50,329 nucleotides of DNA, taken from an uncultured Clostridium sp. GTDB taxonomy: Bacteria; Bacillota_I; Bacilli_A; RF39; UBA660. Below are positions 1 to 11,424 of this stretch, piece by piece. The stretch is from assembly GCA_946402315.1 (NCBI GenBank), contig CAMIWC010000008.1:1-50329 (forward strand), in the 5' to 3' direction. Each line of letters opens with the position of its first letter. The stretch's first letter is position 1. The notes under the pieces are model-generated. The model made no database searches. It had not been told where the DNA came from and was given only the letters and a program-made list of their open reading frames with translations. A program made the position numbers and the translations under genes.

Positions 1-2
1 TA

Positions 3-689
3 TTAATTTTAGGAATATCATTAATATCATATAATTACTTCTTAGAAAAAAAAGATTATGCTTTTGATTATATGAATGAAAAATTCTATTTATCACAAAA
101 TGAAATACCTGATTATATAGAAGAAAATGTATTAGCTTACAATACAGATGTGTCTGAATTAGTAGAAAATATAAATAATACTAAAGAAGAAATAAGTAAA
201 ACTTTAAAAGAAAAAGTAACTAATACAAAAGTAACAACACCAAAGACTACTACACCTAAGACTACGACAAGAAAAGACAATTATTATATAGGTTATTTAG
301 AAATACCTAAGATAAGTTTTAAAAGGGGTTTTGTCGACATTAACTCAAAAGACAACGTAGTAAGTAAAAACATAACAATAATATCTGGATCAAAATATCC
401 AAATGTGGATAAAGGTAACTTTATCATCGCTGGACACTCTGGTACAGGAGTACATTCTTACTTTAAAAATTTATACAAACTAAGTACTGGAGATAAAGCA
501 TATGTTTATTACAAGAACATAAAATATACTTATAAAATAGTTAAGATATATAAACAACCTAAGAATGGTTCAGTAACAATCTACAGAGATTATAATAAAA
601 CTACTCTAACACTTGTTACTTGTACTAAGAACGATAAAAAATCACAAACAGTTTATATAGCTGAATTAGTTTCAAAGGATAAATATTAA
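3..689 (+). CDS. Sortase family transpeptidase, 5' end cut by the window edge
   Basis: The frame is open from base 3 and begins with a hydrophobic stretch (LILGISLISY), so this is the end of an N-terminal membrane anchor; the true start lies outside the window and the ATG at 72 is internal. A Lys/Thr-rich linker with PKTTTPKTTT repeats separates the anchor from the catalytic domain. That domain has the sortase His motif IIAGHSG and the Cys motif TLVTC. Sortases cleave a sorting signal and join the protein to the wall or to another subunit outside the membrane. Oddity: the last strand reads KSQTVYIAEL, with Gln where the family normally has its catalytic Arg. No LPXTG substrate is evident nearby. 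Family call is firm; class and substrate are not known. Confidence 0.85.
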   Translation, partial: LILGISLISYNYFLEKKDYAFDYMNEKFYLSQNEIPDYIEENVLAYNTDVSELVENINNTKEEISKTLKEKVTNTKVTTPKTTTPKTTTRKDNYYIGYLEIPKISFKRGFVDINSKDNVVSKNITIISGSKYPNVDKGNFIIAGHSGTGVHSYFKNLYKLSTGDKAYVYYKNIKYTYKIVKIYKQPKNGSVTIYRDYNKTTLTLVTCTKNDKKSQTVYIAELVSKDKY

Positions 690-692
690 AAT

Positions 693-706
693 AAAAAAAG
701 GGGGGG
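693..706 (+). promoter_or_regulatory. A7G7 tract used as ribosome binding site
   Basis: Seven As followed by seven Gs lie 7 nt upstream of the ATG at 714. The G run is the only Shine-Dalgarno-like element for that gene. A homopolymeric G7 is striking in DNA this AT-rich. Slippage would change the spacing or strength of the site. Confidence 0.5.
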
Positions 707-713
707 ATGTCGG

Positions 714-1688
714 ATGTTAAAATTAACTTTATTTGATAAATTAAAAATAATGTTTGATTTAATGCTCGACTCTCCTCTGTTTATTTTCTTATTTATCTTT
801 TCTATTTTATCTTTATGTATCTTACTAGATCTTAAAGAAAAAAATAAAAATGTTACAAAACTATCTATTGCGGGAGTATATTTAGTATTAATTCTTACAT
901 TAGTAATTAAATATCATACTTCAGTTTTTAATACTTTAGATTATTTCATAAATAACTTATTTATAGTATTCTATTTCCCAAATCTAGCTATATATGTAGT
1001 TATGATTATTATAAGTAATATTCTTATGTTTAAGAATTTATTCTTAGATAAGAAAGAGCCAATTAGAGTAATAAGTTTATGTGCATATGTATTAATAATG
1101 TATATGATGATGCTTATTATTCATACAGTTGGTATCGAGCATATAAATGTATATGATGAGTTATCAGTATATTCAAATACTAATGTCTTATCGTTAATAG
1201 AATTATCTAATATAGTATTTGTTATTTGGATAATAGCTTTATTAATAGATAAAATATTATATATGCTTGAAAATAAAGAAGTAATTGTAACTAATAGAAG
1301 TAAGAAAAGAATAGTAACAAGAGTTGTTGAAAAGCCAGTAATTCAAAAGATACCGGTACAAATTCCAGTTGAGAAGGAAGTAATAAAAGAAGTTCCAGTA
1401 CCAATAGAAAAAGAAGTTATCAAGGAAGTAATTAAAGAAGTTAGGGTAGAGGTACCAGTTGAAAAAGAAATCATCAAAGAGGTTAAGGTAGAAGTACCTG
1501 TTGAGAAAGAAGTAATAAAAGAAGTACCTGTACCTACTGGAAAAGAAATAATCAAAGAAGTAAAAGTTGAAGTACCAGTAGAAAAGATTATTTATAAAGA
1601 AAAAGAAGAAAAAGATATGTTCACTAAAGAAGAATATATAATCATGAGTGAAATATTAAAAAGAATTCAAAAAGATATGAATAAATAA
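714..1688 (+). CDS. Five-pass membrane protein with charged EVIKEV/VPVEK repeat tail
   Basis: I do not recognise the family. The first ~185 residues hold about five hydrophobic segments (near 22-38, 50-66, 82-104, 118-136 and 162-182). From about residue 200 a tail repeats motifs such as KEVIKEVPVP and VEVPVEKE about six times, ending in a charged helical segment (EEYIIMSEILKRIQKD). Such repeats often form extended rods or coiled-coil-like spacers, probably cytoplasmic or at the membrane face. The ATG at 714 follows a run of seven Gs acting as the ribosome binding site; an ATG at 707 is in another frame. The gene starts 25 nt after the sortase stop and is probably cotranscribed, and a terminator follows at once. 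Confidence 0.75.
   Translation: MLKLTLFDKLKIMFDLMLDSPLFIFLFIFSILSLCILLDLKEKNKNVTKLSIAGVYLVLILTLVIKYHTSVFNTLDYFINNLFIVFYFPNLAIYVVMIIISNILMFKNLFLDKKEPIRVISLCAYVLIMYMMMLIIHTVGIEHINVYDELSVYSNTNVLSLIELSNIVFVIWIIALLIDKILYMLENKEVIVTNRSKKRIVTRVVEKPVIQKIPVQIPVEKEVIKEVPVPIEKEVIKEVIKEVRVEVPVEKEIIKEVKVEVPVEKEVIKEVPVPTGKEIIKEVKVEVPVEKIIYKEKEEKDMFTKEEYIIMSEILKRIQKDMNK
1330..1605 (+). repeat. Degenerate tandem repeat coding EVIKEV / VPVEKE units
   Basis: Within the preceding gene, units of about 11-22 codons built from [VI]-P-V-E-K-E-[VI]-I-K-E-V recur about six times. The copies differ at synonymous and some non-synonymous positions, so the array is old rather than freshly duplicated. It could still vary in length between strains by recombination. 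Confidence 0.7.
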
Positions 1689-1689
1689 A

Positions 1690-1715
1690 AAGCATCTATG
1701 AAAGATGCTTTTTTT
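1690..1715 (+). terminator. Rho-independent terminator after the repeat-tail membrane gene
   Basis: Stem AAGCATC/GATGCTT with a 7-nt loop, followed by five further Ts. It starts 2 nt after the stop codon. Confidence 0.85.
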
Positions 1716-1748
1716 ATGGTATAACATAGATAGAATAGAGGTGTTGAT

Positions 1749-2489
1749 ATGAAAAAAACATTAGGTTTATTATTTGTTATTGTAGGATTAGGATGTATTG
1801 CAGGATCTAATTTCTTGCCAAAAGAAGAAGAAACTACTCCTACTAAAAAAGAAGAAAAGAAAGAACCTGAAAGCGCAGTTGTAACTCCAACTGATGAAAA
1901 AAGTGTTGTAGAAACAGAAATAAATAAATTGGTTAAATATCTTAATTTGGATGTAGAAGATAGTGAAGAGGAAAAAATGTGTGCTATACATTTAGGTACA
2001 CTTGAACCAATGGATAATGAAGGTAGTTTATTAACTCCAGAATTTACTGTTCCAATGTATGAATGTTTACATAGTGTTGAGACTGTTCATATAGAAGACA
2101 GTCCATTTGGTGGAGATCAAATATTAAGTACAGATCAATATAATGATTTTAAAAAATACTTCAATGCATCTTTAAATTCTTTTGATGAAGAAATTGGTTC
2201 TGAAAAAAATTTAGCTACTGGATTTGATCCAACTCCATATTATGGAAAAGGGTACTATTATGGATATGAGTGTGGAGATGGATTTGGATCTTCTGGATTA
2301 CATTATAAAGTAGAATCTATTGATAAGAATAATAATTACTATGAAATACAAATCAAAGTAACTTTGGATCAATTAGATGAAGATGGTATTAACATAGTTG
2401 GTACTAAAGATGCATATATTATTACAATTAACGCAGAAGTAGTTGGAAATTATTTAAAATACAATAAAATTGAATTAAAAGAAGTTTAA
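1749..2489 (+). CDS. Secreted or membrane-anchored protein of unknown function
   Basis: The N-terminus is a signal or anchor (KKTLGLLFVIVGLGCIAG). Cys18 lies in GLGC, an imperfect lipobox because the -3 residue is Gly, so lipoprotein or simple signal anchor are both possible. An acidic Lys/Glu/Thr linker (about 25-50) leads to a globular domain of ~190 residues with spaced cysteines (MCAIH, YECLH, YECGDG) and aromatic-rich loops (PTPYYGKGYYYGYE). I do not recognise the domain. The start is supported by GAGGTG upstream of the ATG. Terminators lie on both sides, so it is a single-gene unit, possibly from an extended -10 (TGGTATAAC) near 1717-1725. Confidence 0.75.
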   Translation: MKKTLGLLFVIVGLGCIAGSNFLPKEEETTPTKKEEKKEPESAVVTPTDEKSVVETEINKLVKYLNLDVEDSEEEKMCAIHLGTLEPMDNEGSLLTPEFTVPMYECLHSVETVHIEDSPFGGDQILSTDQYNDFKKYFNASLNSFDEEIGSEKNLATGFDPTPYYGKGYYYGYECGDGFGSSGLHYKVESIDKNNNYYEIQIKVTLDQLDEDGINIVGTKDAYIITINAEVVGNYLKYNKIELKEV

Positions 2490-2499
2490 ATTTACAAGG

Positions 2500-2525
2500 T
2501 CTACACATAAGTGTAGATTTTTTTT
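2500..2525 (+). terminator. Rho-independent terminator
   Basis: Perfect 7-bp stem TCTACAC/GTGTAGA with ATAA loop, then eight Ts. Confidence 0.9.
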
Positions 2526-2573
2526 AATTATGATTATATAATTAAAGAGAATAGAGATATGGGTTGTGATAGT

Positions 2574-3644
2574 ATGACTAGAAAGATTAATAAAAGAGTT
2601 AAATTAAAACTTAGAGTTAGAATGATTATAGATATTATACTTATATCTGTATTGTTTTTTGGCTCTGTTTTTTTATTCATTTTCTCTAGTAATATAGAAT
2701 ATGATGTCTCTAAAAATATAATTGAATATAAAGAAAAAAGTGATGTTAAATATTCTGTTAATTTAAAAGATAATACTTATTATCCAACTAAGAAACTTGA
2801 TATGGGACAAACATATCCATCTTTATTAATAGATAATATTAATATAGATTACAAATATGAATTTAATTTTACTAAAGATGTTAATTATGAATATACATTT
2901 TATACTACTGCGACAGTAGTTATTAATGATAAGAGTGGTACAAGTAATAATAATACTTTATTATTAGAGAAATCTTATCAATTAGAACAACCTAGTACTG
3001 TTCAAACTAAAAATAATAATTTATATATAACTAGAAGTTATGTTATAGATTATGCTACTTATAATAACTTTGTTAATCAATATCGTTCTTCTTTAGGACT
3101 AGCAGTAGATGCTTATGTAAAAGTTGATATGTATGTAGAAATGACTGGTAAATATGGAAAACATAATATTCATAATATGAAAGTTATGGAAGTAGAAATA
3201 CCATTAATAAAGAATTCTATTAATATTAATGTTAATGGTTCTAAAGATGTAGATGAAAAGATTTCTGAAACTAATATGGAAATAACGGGTAATACATTAT
3301 TTATGATCTTTTCAATTATAATGTTTGTAGTATCTATACTATTATTTGTCCAAGAATTCTTAAGTGTACTTAGAAGTGATAAAGAACAATCTAAATATAT
3401 TAAACAATTAAATAAGATTGTTAATGCTAATAGTGATGTTATAGTTAGAGTTAAGAATAAAATTAATCTTAAAGGACATAATGTGATGGAAGTAGATAGT
3501 ATTGAGAAACTTCTTGATGTTCAAAATGAATTAAGAATACCAATTGCTTATTACGAAGAAATAGAGAATAAAAAAGGTTACTTTGTTATAGTAAATGGTA
3601 ATGCAGCTTGGGAATTTAAATTAAGTGCTGATGAAGAGCGTTAA
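2574..3644 (+). CDS. DUF5305-like two-TM membrane protein
   Basis: Two transmembrane helices (about 19-40 and 242-262) bracket an exported domain of ~200 residues. The exported part contains YSVNLKDN, MGQTYPSLLIDNINIDYKYEF and a late VDMYVEMTGKY strand, an arrangement I associate with DUF5305; that assignment is from memory of the family. About 90 cytoplasmic residues follow, with KIVNANSDVIVRV and EVDSIEKLLDVQNELRIPIAYYEE. Family function is unknown; in other bacteria members can occur near signal-peptidase and sortase genes, as here. The longest frame starts at 2559, but GGGTTGTGAT before the ATG at 2574 resembles the ribosome binding sites used elsewhere in the window. The 3' end runs into the next terminator. 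Confidence 0.65.
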   Translation: MTRKINKRVKLKLRVRMIIDIILISVLFFGSVFLFIFSSNIEYDVSKNIIEYKEKSDVKYSVNLKDNTYYPTKKLDMGQTYPSLLIDNINIDYKYEFNFTKDVNYEYTFYTTATVVINDKSGTSNNNTLLLEKSYQLEQPSTVQTKNNNLYITRSYVIDYATYNNFVNQYRSSLGLAVDAYVKVDMYVEMTGKYGKHNIHNMKVMEVEIPLIKNSININVNGSKDVDEKISETNMEITGNTLFMIFSIIMFVVSILLFVQEFLSVLRSDKEQSKYIKQLNKIVNANSDVIVRVKNKINLKGHNVMEVDSIEKLLDVQNELRIPIAYYEEIENKKGYFVIVNGNAAWEFKLSADEER

Positions 3645-3657
3645 TGCTCTTCTTTTT
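3633..3657 (+). terminator. Terminator whose loop contains the stop codon
   Basis: Stem GAAGAGC/GCTCTTC with loop GTTAAT, then five Ts. The 5' arm encodes the last residues of the upstream protein and the TAA (3642-3644) is in the loop. Confidence 0.85.
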
Positions 3658-3700
3658 ATTTAGGATATAAGTTATAATAAATTATACATAGGAGGACTAT

Positions 3701-5812
3701 ATGGACTTAAGTGAACTAAATAAAGAACAAAAGAAAGCCGTATTAACTACTGAAGGACCAATATTAGTCCTTGCTGGAGCGGGATCTGGTAAAACTAAAG
3801 TATTAACTACTAAGATTGCTTATTTAATAGAAGAATGTGGTATTCCTGCTTATAATATTCTAGCAATTACTTTTACTAATAAAGCAGCAGGAGAAATGAA
3901 AGATAGAGTAATAAAACTAGTAGGAGATAAAGCAAATAGTGCTCAAATATCTACTTTCCATTCTTTTGGAGTAAAAATAATAAGAGAAAATGCAACTCTT
4001 CTTGGATATAGTTATAACTTTAATATTGTTGATAGTGATGATTCTTTAACAGTAGTAAAGAAAATCTTAAAAGATATGAATTTAGATCCTAAGAATTTCA
4101 ATCCTACTAATATTAGAAATAAGATTAGTAGTGCTAAAAATGAAATGATATCTCCTGATGATTATAAAAAATATGCTTGTAGTGAATTTGAAAATATAGT
4201 ACATAATGTATATGCTAAATATGAAATTCTTTTAAAGAAAAGTGATTCTGTAGACTTTGATGATTTATTACTTTTACCTATTAAATTATTTAAAGAATAT
4301 CCAGAAGTATTATTAAAGTATCAAGAAAGATTTAAATATATTTTAATAGATGAGTACCAAGATACTAATGAAGCACAATATATATTAACTAAAATGATTA
4401 GTTCTAGATACAAGAATATATGTTGTGTAGGAGATAATGATCAATCTATATATGGATTTAGAGGTGCTAACTACAGAAACATCTTAAACTTTGAAAAAGA
4501 TTATAAGAATGCTATTGTAATTAAACTAGAACAAAACTATAGATCAACTACTACTATACTTGATGCAGCTAATGATGTAATTAGTCATAATAAAGAAAGA
4601 AAAGATAAGAATCTTTGGTCTAATAAAGGTAAAGGAGAAAAGATTACTTATTATAAAGCTTATGATGAAAAAGATGAAGCTTATTATGTAATTAGAAAAA
4701 TAAAAGAAATAGTTAAAAATAATAATTATCAAGATATTGCTGTTATATATCGTACTAATGCACAATCTCGTGTAATTGAAGAAGCATTATTAGGTGCTAA
4801 TATACCTTATCATATTGTAGGAGGTACAGGGTTTTACAATAGAAAGGAAATAAAGGACTTATTAGCCTATTTAAGACTTATTAATAATACCAGTGATAAT
4901 ATTAGTCTAAGTAGAATAATTAACGTTCCTAAGCGAGGTATAGGTACTAAAACAGTACTTAATATAGAAACCAAAGCTAATACCAATGGAACTAGTATGT
5001 ATGAAGCTATAGATTCTGGTAAAGAATTAGTATTTAAGCAATTAATAGAAGAATTAATTAATGATAGTCATGATATTACTTTAACTGATTTAGTTGATAA
5101 AATATTAGATAAATCTGGTATTAAAGAAGAATATATTAGTGAACATAGTTTAGAGGCTGACATTAGATTAGAAAACTTAGATGAGTTTAAAACTATTACT
5201 AGAGCATTTGAAGAAGAAAATGGAGTAATATCTCTTAGTGATTTCTTACAAAGTATTAGCCTTATTACTGATACTGAATATAAGTATGATCCTAATACAG
5301 TTAATTTAATGACAGTACATTCAGTTAAAGGTTTAGAATTCCCATATGTATTTGTTATGGGATTAGAAGATGGATTGTTTCCACATATTAATTCAATTAC
5401 TGGTGGTTTATCTGAGTTAGAAGAAGAAAGAAGACTATGTTATGTAGCAATTACAAGAGCTAAAGAAAAGTTATATTTATTAGGTGCTCGTTCAAGAACT
5501 ATATTTGGTGAAAATACATCTTGTTCTGAAAGTAGATTTATTAATGAAATAAGACCAGAACTAATAGAAAAAGACTTTAAAGAAGAAGAAATATCTAAGA
5601 AAGTATTCTTTGATTTAGATGAAAGACCTAAGGTTAGAGATCATAGTGATGAATTTAAAGAAGATATAGAGTATAATATAGGTGATAATGTATATCATGA
5701 AGTGTTTGGCACAGGAAAAGTACTTGAAGTTGGTAAGAATACATTATCTATAGCTTTTAAAAGTGGAATTAAACAATTGATGAAGAATCATAAGAGTATA
5801 AATAAATTATAG
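3701..5812 (+). CDS. pcrA: ATP-dependent DNA helicase PcrA (UvrD/Rep family)
   Basis: Superfamily 1A 3'-5' helicase used in repair, rolling-circle replication and removal of RecA filaments. All motifs are visible: Walker A AGAGSGKT near residue 27, motif Ia ITFTNKAAGEM, Walker B LIDEYQDTN, motif III GDNDQSIYGFRGA, motif IV QNYRS, motif V TVHSVKGLEF, and motif VI ATRAKEKLY read as VAITRAKEKL. The C-terminus carries the Tudor-like domain typical of PcrA (YNIGDNVYHEVFGTGKVLEV), which contacts RNA polymerase in related species. Length 703 aa is normal. A strong AGGAGG precedes the ATG. The downstream nucleotidyltransferase starts 8 nt after the stop, with its AGGAGG overlapping the stop codon. 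In many Bacillota pcrA sits directly beside ligA; here two genes separate them. Confidence 0.97.
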   Translation: MDLSELNKEQKKAVLTTEGPILVLAGAGSGKTKVLTTKIAYLIEECGIPAYNILAITFTNKAAGEMKDRVIKLVGDKANSAQISTFHSFGVKIIRENATLLGYSYNFNIVDSDDSLTVVKKILKDMNLDPKNFNPTNIRNKISSAKNEMISPDDYKKYACSEFENIVHNVYAKYEILLKKSDSVDFDDLLLLPIKLFKEYPEVLLKYQERFKYILIDEYQDTNEAQYILTKMISSRYKNICCVGDNDQSIYGFRGANYRNILNFEKDYKNAIVIKLEQNYRSTTTILDAANDVISHNKERKDKNLWSNKGKGEKITYYKAYDEKDEAYYVIRKIKEIVKNNNYQDIAVIYRTNAQSRVIEEALLGANIPYHIVGGTGFYNRKEIKDLLAYLRLINNTSDNISLSRIINVPKRGIGTKTVLNIETKANTNGTSMYEAIDSGKELVFKQLIEELINDSHDITLTDLVDKILDKSGIKEEYISEHSLEADIRLENLDEFKTITRAFEEENGVISLSDFLQSISLITDTEYKYDPNTVNLMTVHSVKGLEFPYVFVMGLEDGLFPHINSITGGLSELEEERRLCYVAITRAKEKLYLLGARSRTIFGENTSCSESRFINEIRPELIEKDFKEEEISKKVFFDLDERPKVRDHSDEFKEDIEYNIGDNVYHEVFGTGKVLEVGKNTLSIAFKSGIKQLMKNHKSINKL

Positions 5813-5820
5813 GAGGAAAA

Positions 5821-6759
5821 ATGGAAAAAGATTTAACATTATTAATATTAGCTGCTGGAATGGGGAGTAGATTTGGTGGATTAAAACAAATTGAACCAAT
5901 GGGACCTAATGGAGAATTTATTATTGATTACTCAATATATGACGCTATTAAGGCTGGGTTCAATAAAGTAGTATTCTTAATTAAAGAAGAGAACTTTGAA
6001 TTATTTAAAGAAACAATAGGTGCTAGAGTAGAACCACATGTTAAAGTAGATTATTGTTTTCAAAAAATGGATAATGCACCAATTTATTATGATGAATTAA
6101 AGGATCGTGAAAAACCTTTAGGTACAGCTCATGCTGTTCTATGTTGTAAGGATAAAATACATGAACCATTTATGATGATTAATGCAGATGACTTTTATGG
6201 ATCAGATGCTTTTAAAAAAGGTGCTGACTTCTTAAGAGCAAATATGGATAATGATAAGAATGATTATGGAATAGTAGGATACTTAATAAAGAATACTATT
6301 ACTGAAAATGGATCAGTTAAAAGAGGAGTATGTAAGATAGAAAATGGACATCTTACTAATCTAGTAGAATCTAAAGTAGAAAGAAGAGAAGATGGTATTA
6401 TTTATGCTACACCATTAGATGAAACTCTTCCTGAATTTAAAGTAGATGATAATGATACTGTATCTATGAACATGTTATTATTTGAAGAAAGTATATTTGG
6501 TTATATAGAAGAAGGATTTAAACCATTCTTAGAGAAAAATAAAGATAATTTAGCAAAATGTGAATATTTAATTCCTGAAGTATTATTTGATACAGTTAAT
6601 AAAGGAGAAGCAACTTGTACAGTTATTCCTACAACTGCTACTTGGTATGGGGTTACTTATAAAGAAGATGCTCCTGCAGTTAGAGCTTCTATTGCTTCTT
6701 TAGTTAAAACAGATGATAATCCTGATGGATATTATCCAAATCATTTATGGACTGAATAA
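5821..6759 (+). CDS. Sugar-type nucleotidyltransferase (NTP_transferase fold)
   Basis: The N-terminus has the nucleotide-binding signature LAAGMGSRFGG followed by LKQIEPMGPNGE, as in enzymes that join an NTP to a sugar phosphate. NADDFYG near residue 121 supplies the metal-binding Asp, and PLGTAHAVL is the substrate-proximal loop seen in glucose-1-phosphate-type transferases. At 312 aa it is a catalytic domain without an added LbH acyltransferase domain. The C-terminal WYGVTYKEDAP is common to a group of short bacterial nucleotidyltransferases whose sugar substrate I cannot state. It is coupled tightly to pcrA (8-nt gap), which is probably only cotranscription. A terminator follows. Confidence 0.85.
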   Translation: MEKDLTLLILAAGMGSRFGGLKQIEPMGPNGEFIIDYSIYDAIKAGFNKVVFLIKEENFELFKETIGARVEPHVKVDYCFQKMDNAPIYYDELKDREKPLGTAHAVLCCKDKIHEPFMMINADDFYGSDAFKKGADFLRANMDNDKNDYGIVGYLIKNTITENGSVKRGVCKIENGHLTNLVESKVERREDGIIYATPLDETLPEFKVDDNDTVSMNMLLFEESIFGYIEEGFKPFLEKNKDNLAKCEYLIPEVLFDTVNKGEATCTVIPTTATWYGVTYKEDAPAVRASIASLVKTDDNPDGYYPNHLWTE

Positions 6760-6764
6760 AAAAA

Positions 6765-6792
6765 GAAATACTATTTAATATAGTATTTTTTT
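6765..6792 (+). terminator. Rho-independent terminator
   Basis: Stem AAATACTAT/ATAGTATTT with a short AT loop and T-run, 6 nt after the nucleotidyltransferase stop. Confidence 0.8.
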
Positions 6793-6795
6793 AAT

Positions 6796-6803
6796 GGTAT
6801 AAT
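6796..6803 (+). promoter_or_regulatory. Extended -10 promoter for the GH13-ligA-rhodanese operon
   Basis: TGGTATAAT is an extended -10; a weak TTAATA lies 17 nt upstream of the TATAAT. Transcription would begin near 6810, giving a leader of about 15 nt before the ATG at 6826. Confidence 0.5.
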
Positions 6804-6825
6804 TTAATTAACAATAGAGGTGCAT

Positions 6826-9763
<2,938 letters not shown>

Positions 9764-9764
9764 T

Positions 9765-10136
9765 GTGAAGAAATTATTAATATTAAGTGCATTTTTACTA
9801 TTATTAGTAGGATGTAGTAGTGAAGATCAAGAGGCTTACTTAGCATCTGGTAAAATATCTTGTAGTGATATTGAAACTGTTAAAAGTTATAAAGACTATA
9901 TGATTATAGATGTTCGTACTCCTGAAGAATATAGCGAAGGTCATTTAGATGATGCTATAAATATAGAATATCAAGATGTAGTAGAAAAACTTAATGAAAA
10001 GAATATATCTAAAGATACACCTATTATAGTCTATTGTAAGAGTGGTGGAAGAAGCGGACAAGCTTATGAATCACTTAAACAAGTAGGATTTACTCATATT
10101 TATGATTTAGGTGCGATGATTAATTGTACAAAATAA
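9765..10136 (+). CDS. Rhodanese-domain lipoprotein
   Basis: Starts with GTG 1 nt after the ligA stop; AGGAG in the end of ligA is its ribosome binding site. A signal peptide ends in a clear lipobox (LLLVGC), so the mature protein should be lipid-anchored outside the membrane. The single rhodanese domain has IIDVRTPEEYSEGHLDDAINI and the active-site loop YCKSGGRS with Cys91. Rhodanese domains carry sulfur or reduce thiols; the partner of this extracytoplasmic one is unknown. Two further cysteines (SCSD and the C-terminal NCTK) might form a disulfide. Confidence 0.88.
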   Translation: MKKLLILSAFLLLLVGCSSEDQEAYLASGKISCSDIETVKSYKDYMIIDVRTPEEYSEGHLDDAINIEYQDVVEKLNEKNISKDTPIIVYCKSGGRSGQAYESLKQVGFTHIYDLGAMINCTK

Positions 10137-10137
10137 G

Positions 10138-10157
10138 AGACACACAAGTGTCTTTTT
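10138..10157 (+). terminator. Rho-independent terminator
   Basis: Stem AGACAC/GTGTCT with ACAA loop and short T-run, just after the rhodanese stop. Confidence 0.75.
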
Positions 10158-10190
10158 AATGTTATACTATTACTGATAATAGGAGGATAT

Positions 10191-11393
10191 ATGGATAAGA
10201 AAAAAGTATTTGGAATTATAATTGTTTTAGTAGTTATATTAGCATTAGTAGGTATGTTTTTTGTTATGAATAACAAAAAAGAAGAAAAACAAGGAACAAA
10301 AAAAGATGATAATAAAAATGAACAAGTTAAGGAAGAAATTACTGAATCTACCACTTTATTAGATTTAGATTTTGATTGTGATGGATCTACACTAGATAGT
10401 TCAAATTGCAAAATATTATACTATAATGAAAACGGAGATAGAGTAGTTATAACTGATAAGAGTCCTACATCAGTATTTGGTTCATTCGACAAAGATGTAT
10501 ATTATGTATCTAATGATAATTATATTCATATATATAATGTAGATACTAAAGAGGATAAAAAAACTGATATACAAATAAAAGAAGAACTTTATAGAATTCA
10601 AATTAATAGTAAATATTTAATGATTGAGCAATTGGATGATTCCATAATATTATATAATAAAAATGATTTAAGTAAGATAGATGTCAATATATGTTCTGTC
10701 AGTGGAAAACTGATAAAAGACAATTATGTTTATAATAATTGTGATAATAAAGTTGCAGTATATAATATAAGTACTAAAAAAGATAAAATACTATTAGAAG
10801 AAGAAACATTACATTTAGATATATATGCTGATAAAGATAAAGTTTTATTAGTACCAACTGAATCATATTATGATATATTTTTATATGATTTAAAAGAAGA
10901 TAAATTAGAGAAAACAGATATAGAAAGAAGTGAACCTATTTTTGAAGCTGTTTTATTAAGAGATAATGTAATAGTTTATACTGATTATGATACATTTTAT
11001 AAATATGACATAAATACTAAGAAAACAATTGAAAAGCAAGTAGCATATGATTTTTATAATAGTAAAATAATTAATAATAAATTAGTATATGTATACAATA
11101 ATATTATTCAAGAATTTGATTTACTTACATTTGAAAACAAAAAATTATATACAATAGATAAAAAGATTGTTAATGTTGAAAACAGTAAAGATAATAAAAT
11201 ACAATTTGAATCAACTGCATACAATCATAATTTTGTTATTACAAAAAGGACTGATATAGGATCAAAAATAGATTGTACTGGTGGAGAATGTCATGGTACA
11301 GTTAAAAAAAAGAAAGAATATTATATATATAATTATGCTAATAATACCTTTAAAAAATTAGATGTTGTTGAAACATATGAATCAGAAGAATAA
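10191..11393 (+). CDS. N-terminally anchored protein with propeller-like repeats, unknown function
   Basis: One transmembrane helix (about 7-27) precedes a Lys/Glu-rich linker and ~340 exported residues. The exported part is a series of short beta-rich units with a recurring hydrophobic-D/N pattern (VYYVSNDNYIHIYNVDTKED, YDIFLYDLKEDKLEK, DTFYKYDINTKKTIE), suggesting a beta-propeller. Cysteines occur in pairs (CDGSTLDSSNC, CTGGEC). I do not recognise a named family. AGGAGG lies 7 nt before the ATG. A TATACT at 10163-10168 may be its -10. It ends at a bidirectional terminator facing the minus-strand pair. Confidence 0.75.
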   Translation: MDKKKVFGIIIVLVVILALVGMFFVMNNKKEEKQGTKKDDNKNEQVKEEITESTTLLDLDFDCDGSTLDSSNCKILYYNENGDRVVITDKSPTSVFGSFDKDVYYVSNDNYIHIYNVDTKEDKKTDIQIKEELYRIQINSKYLMIEQLDDSIILYNKNDLSKIDVNICSVSGKLIKDNYVYNNCDNKVAVYNISTKKDKILLEEETLHLDIYADKDKVLLVPTESYYDIFLYDLKEDKLEKTDIERSEPIFEAVLLRDNVIVYTDYDTFYKYDINTKKTIEKQVAYDFYNSKIINNKLVYVYNNIIQEFDLLTFENKKLYTIDKKIVNVENSKDNKIQFESTAYNHNFVITKRTDIGSKIDCTGGECHGTVKKKKEYYIYNYANNTFKKLDVVETYESEE

Positions 11394-11424
11394 AAAAATA
11401 TCCACAATTATTGTGGATATTTTT
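11394..11424. terminator. Bidirectional terminator between converging genes
   Basis: Stem of about 14 bp centred on ATATCCACAA/TTGTGGATAT with a TTA loop. A-run and T-run flanks serve both strands: the plus-strand propeller-like gene and the minus-strand ytqA. Confidence 0.9.

Noticed and set aside
1343-1555. Minus-strand ORF of 70 codons in the repeat region
   Set aside because: It is the mirror of the low-complexity VPVEKEVIKEV repeats and has no ribosome binding site.
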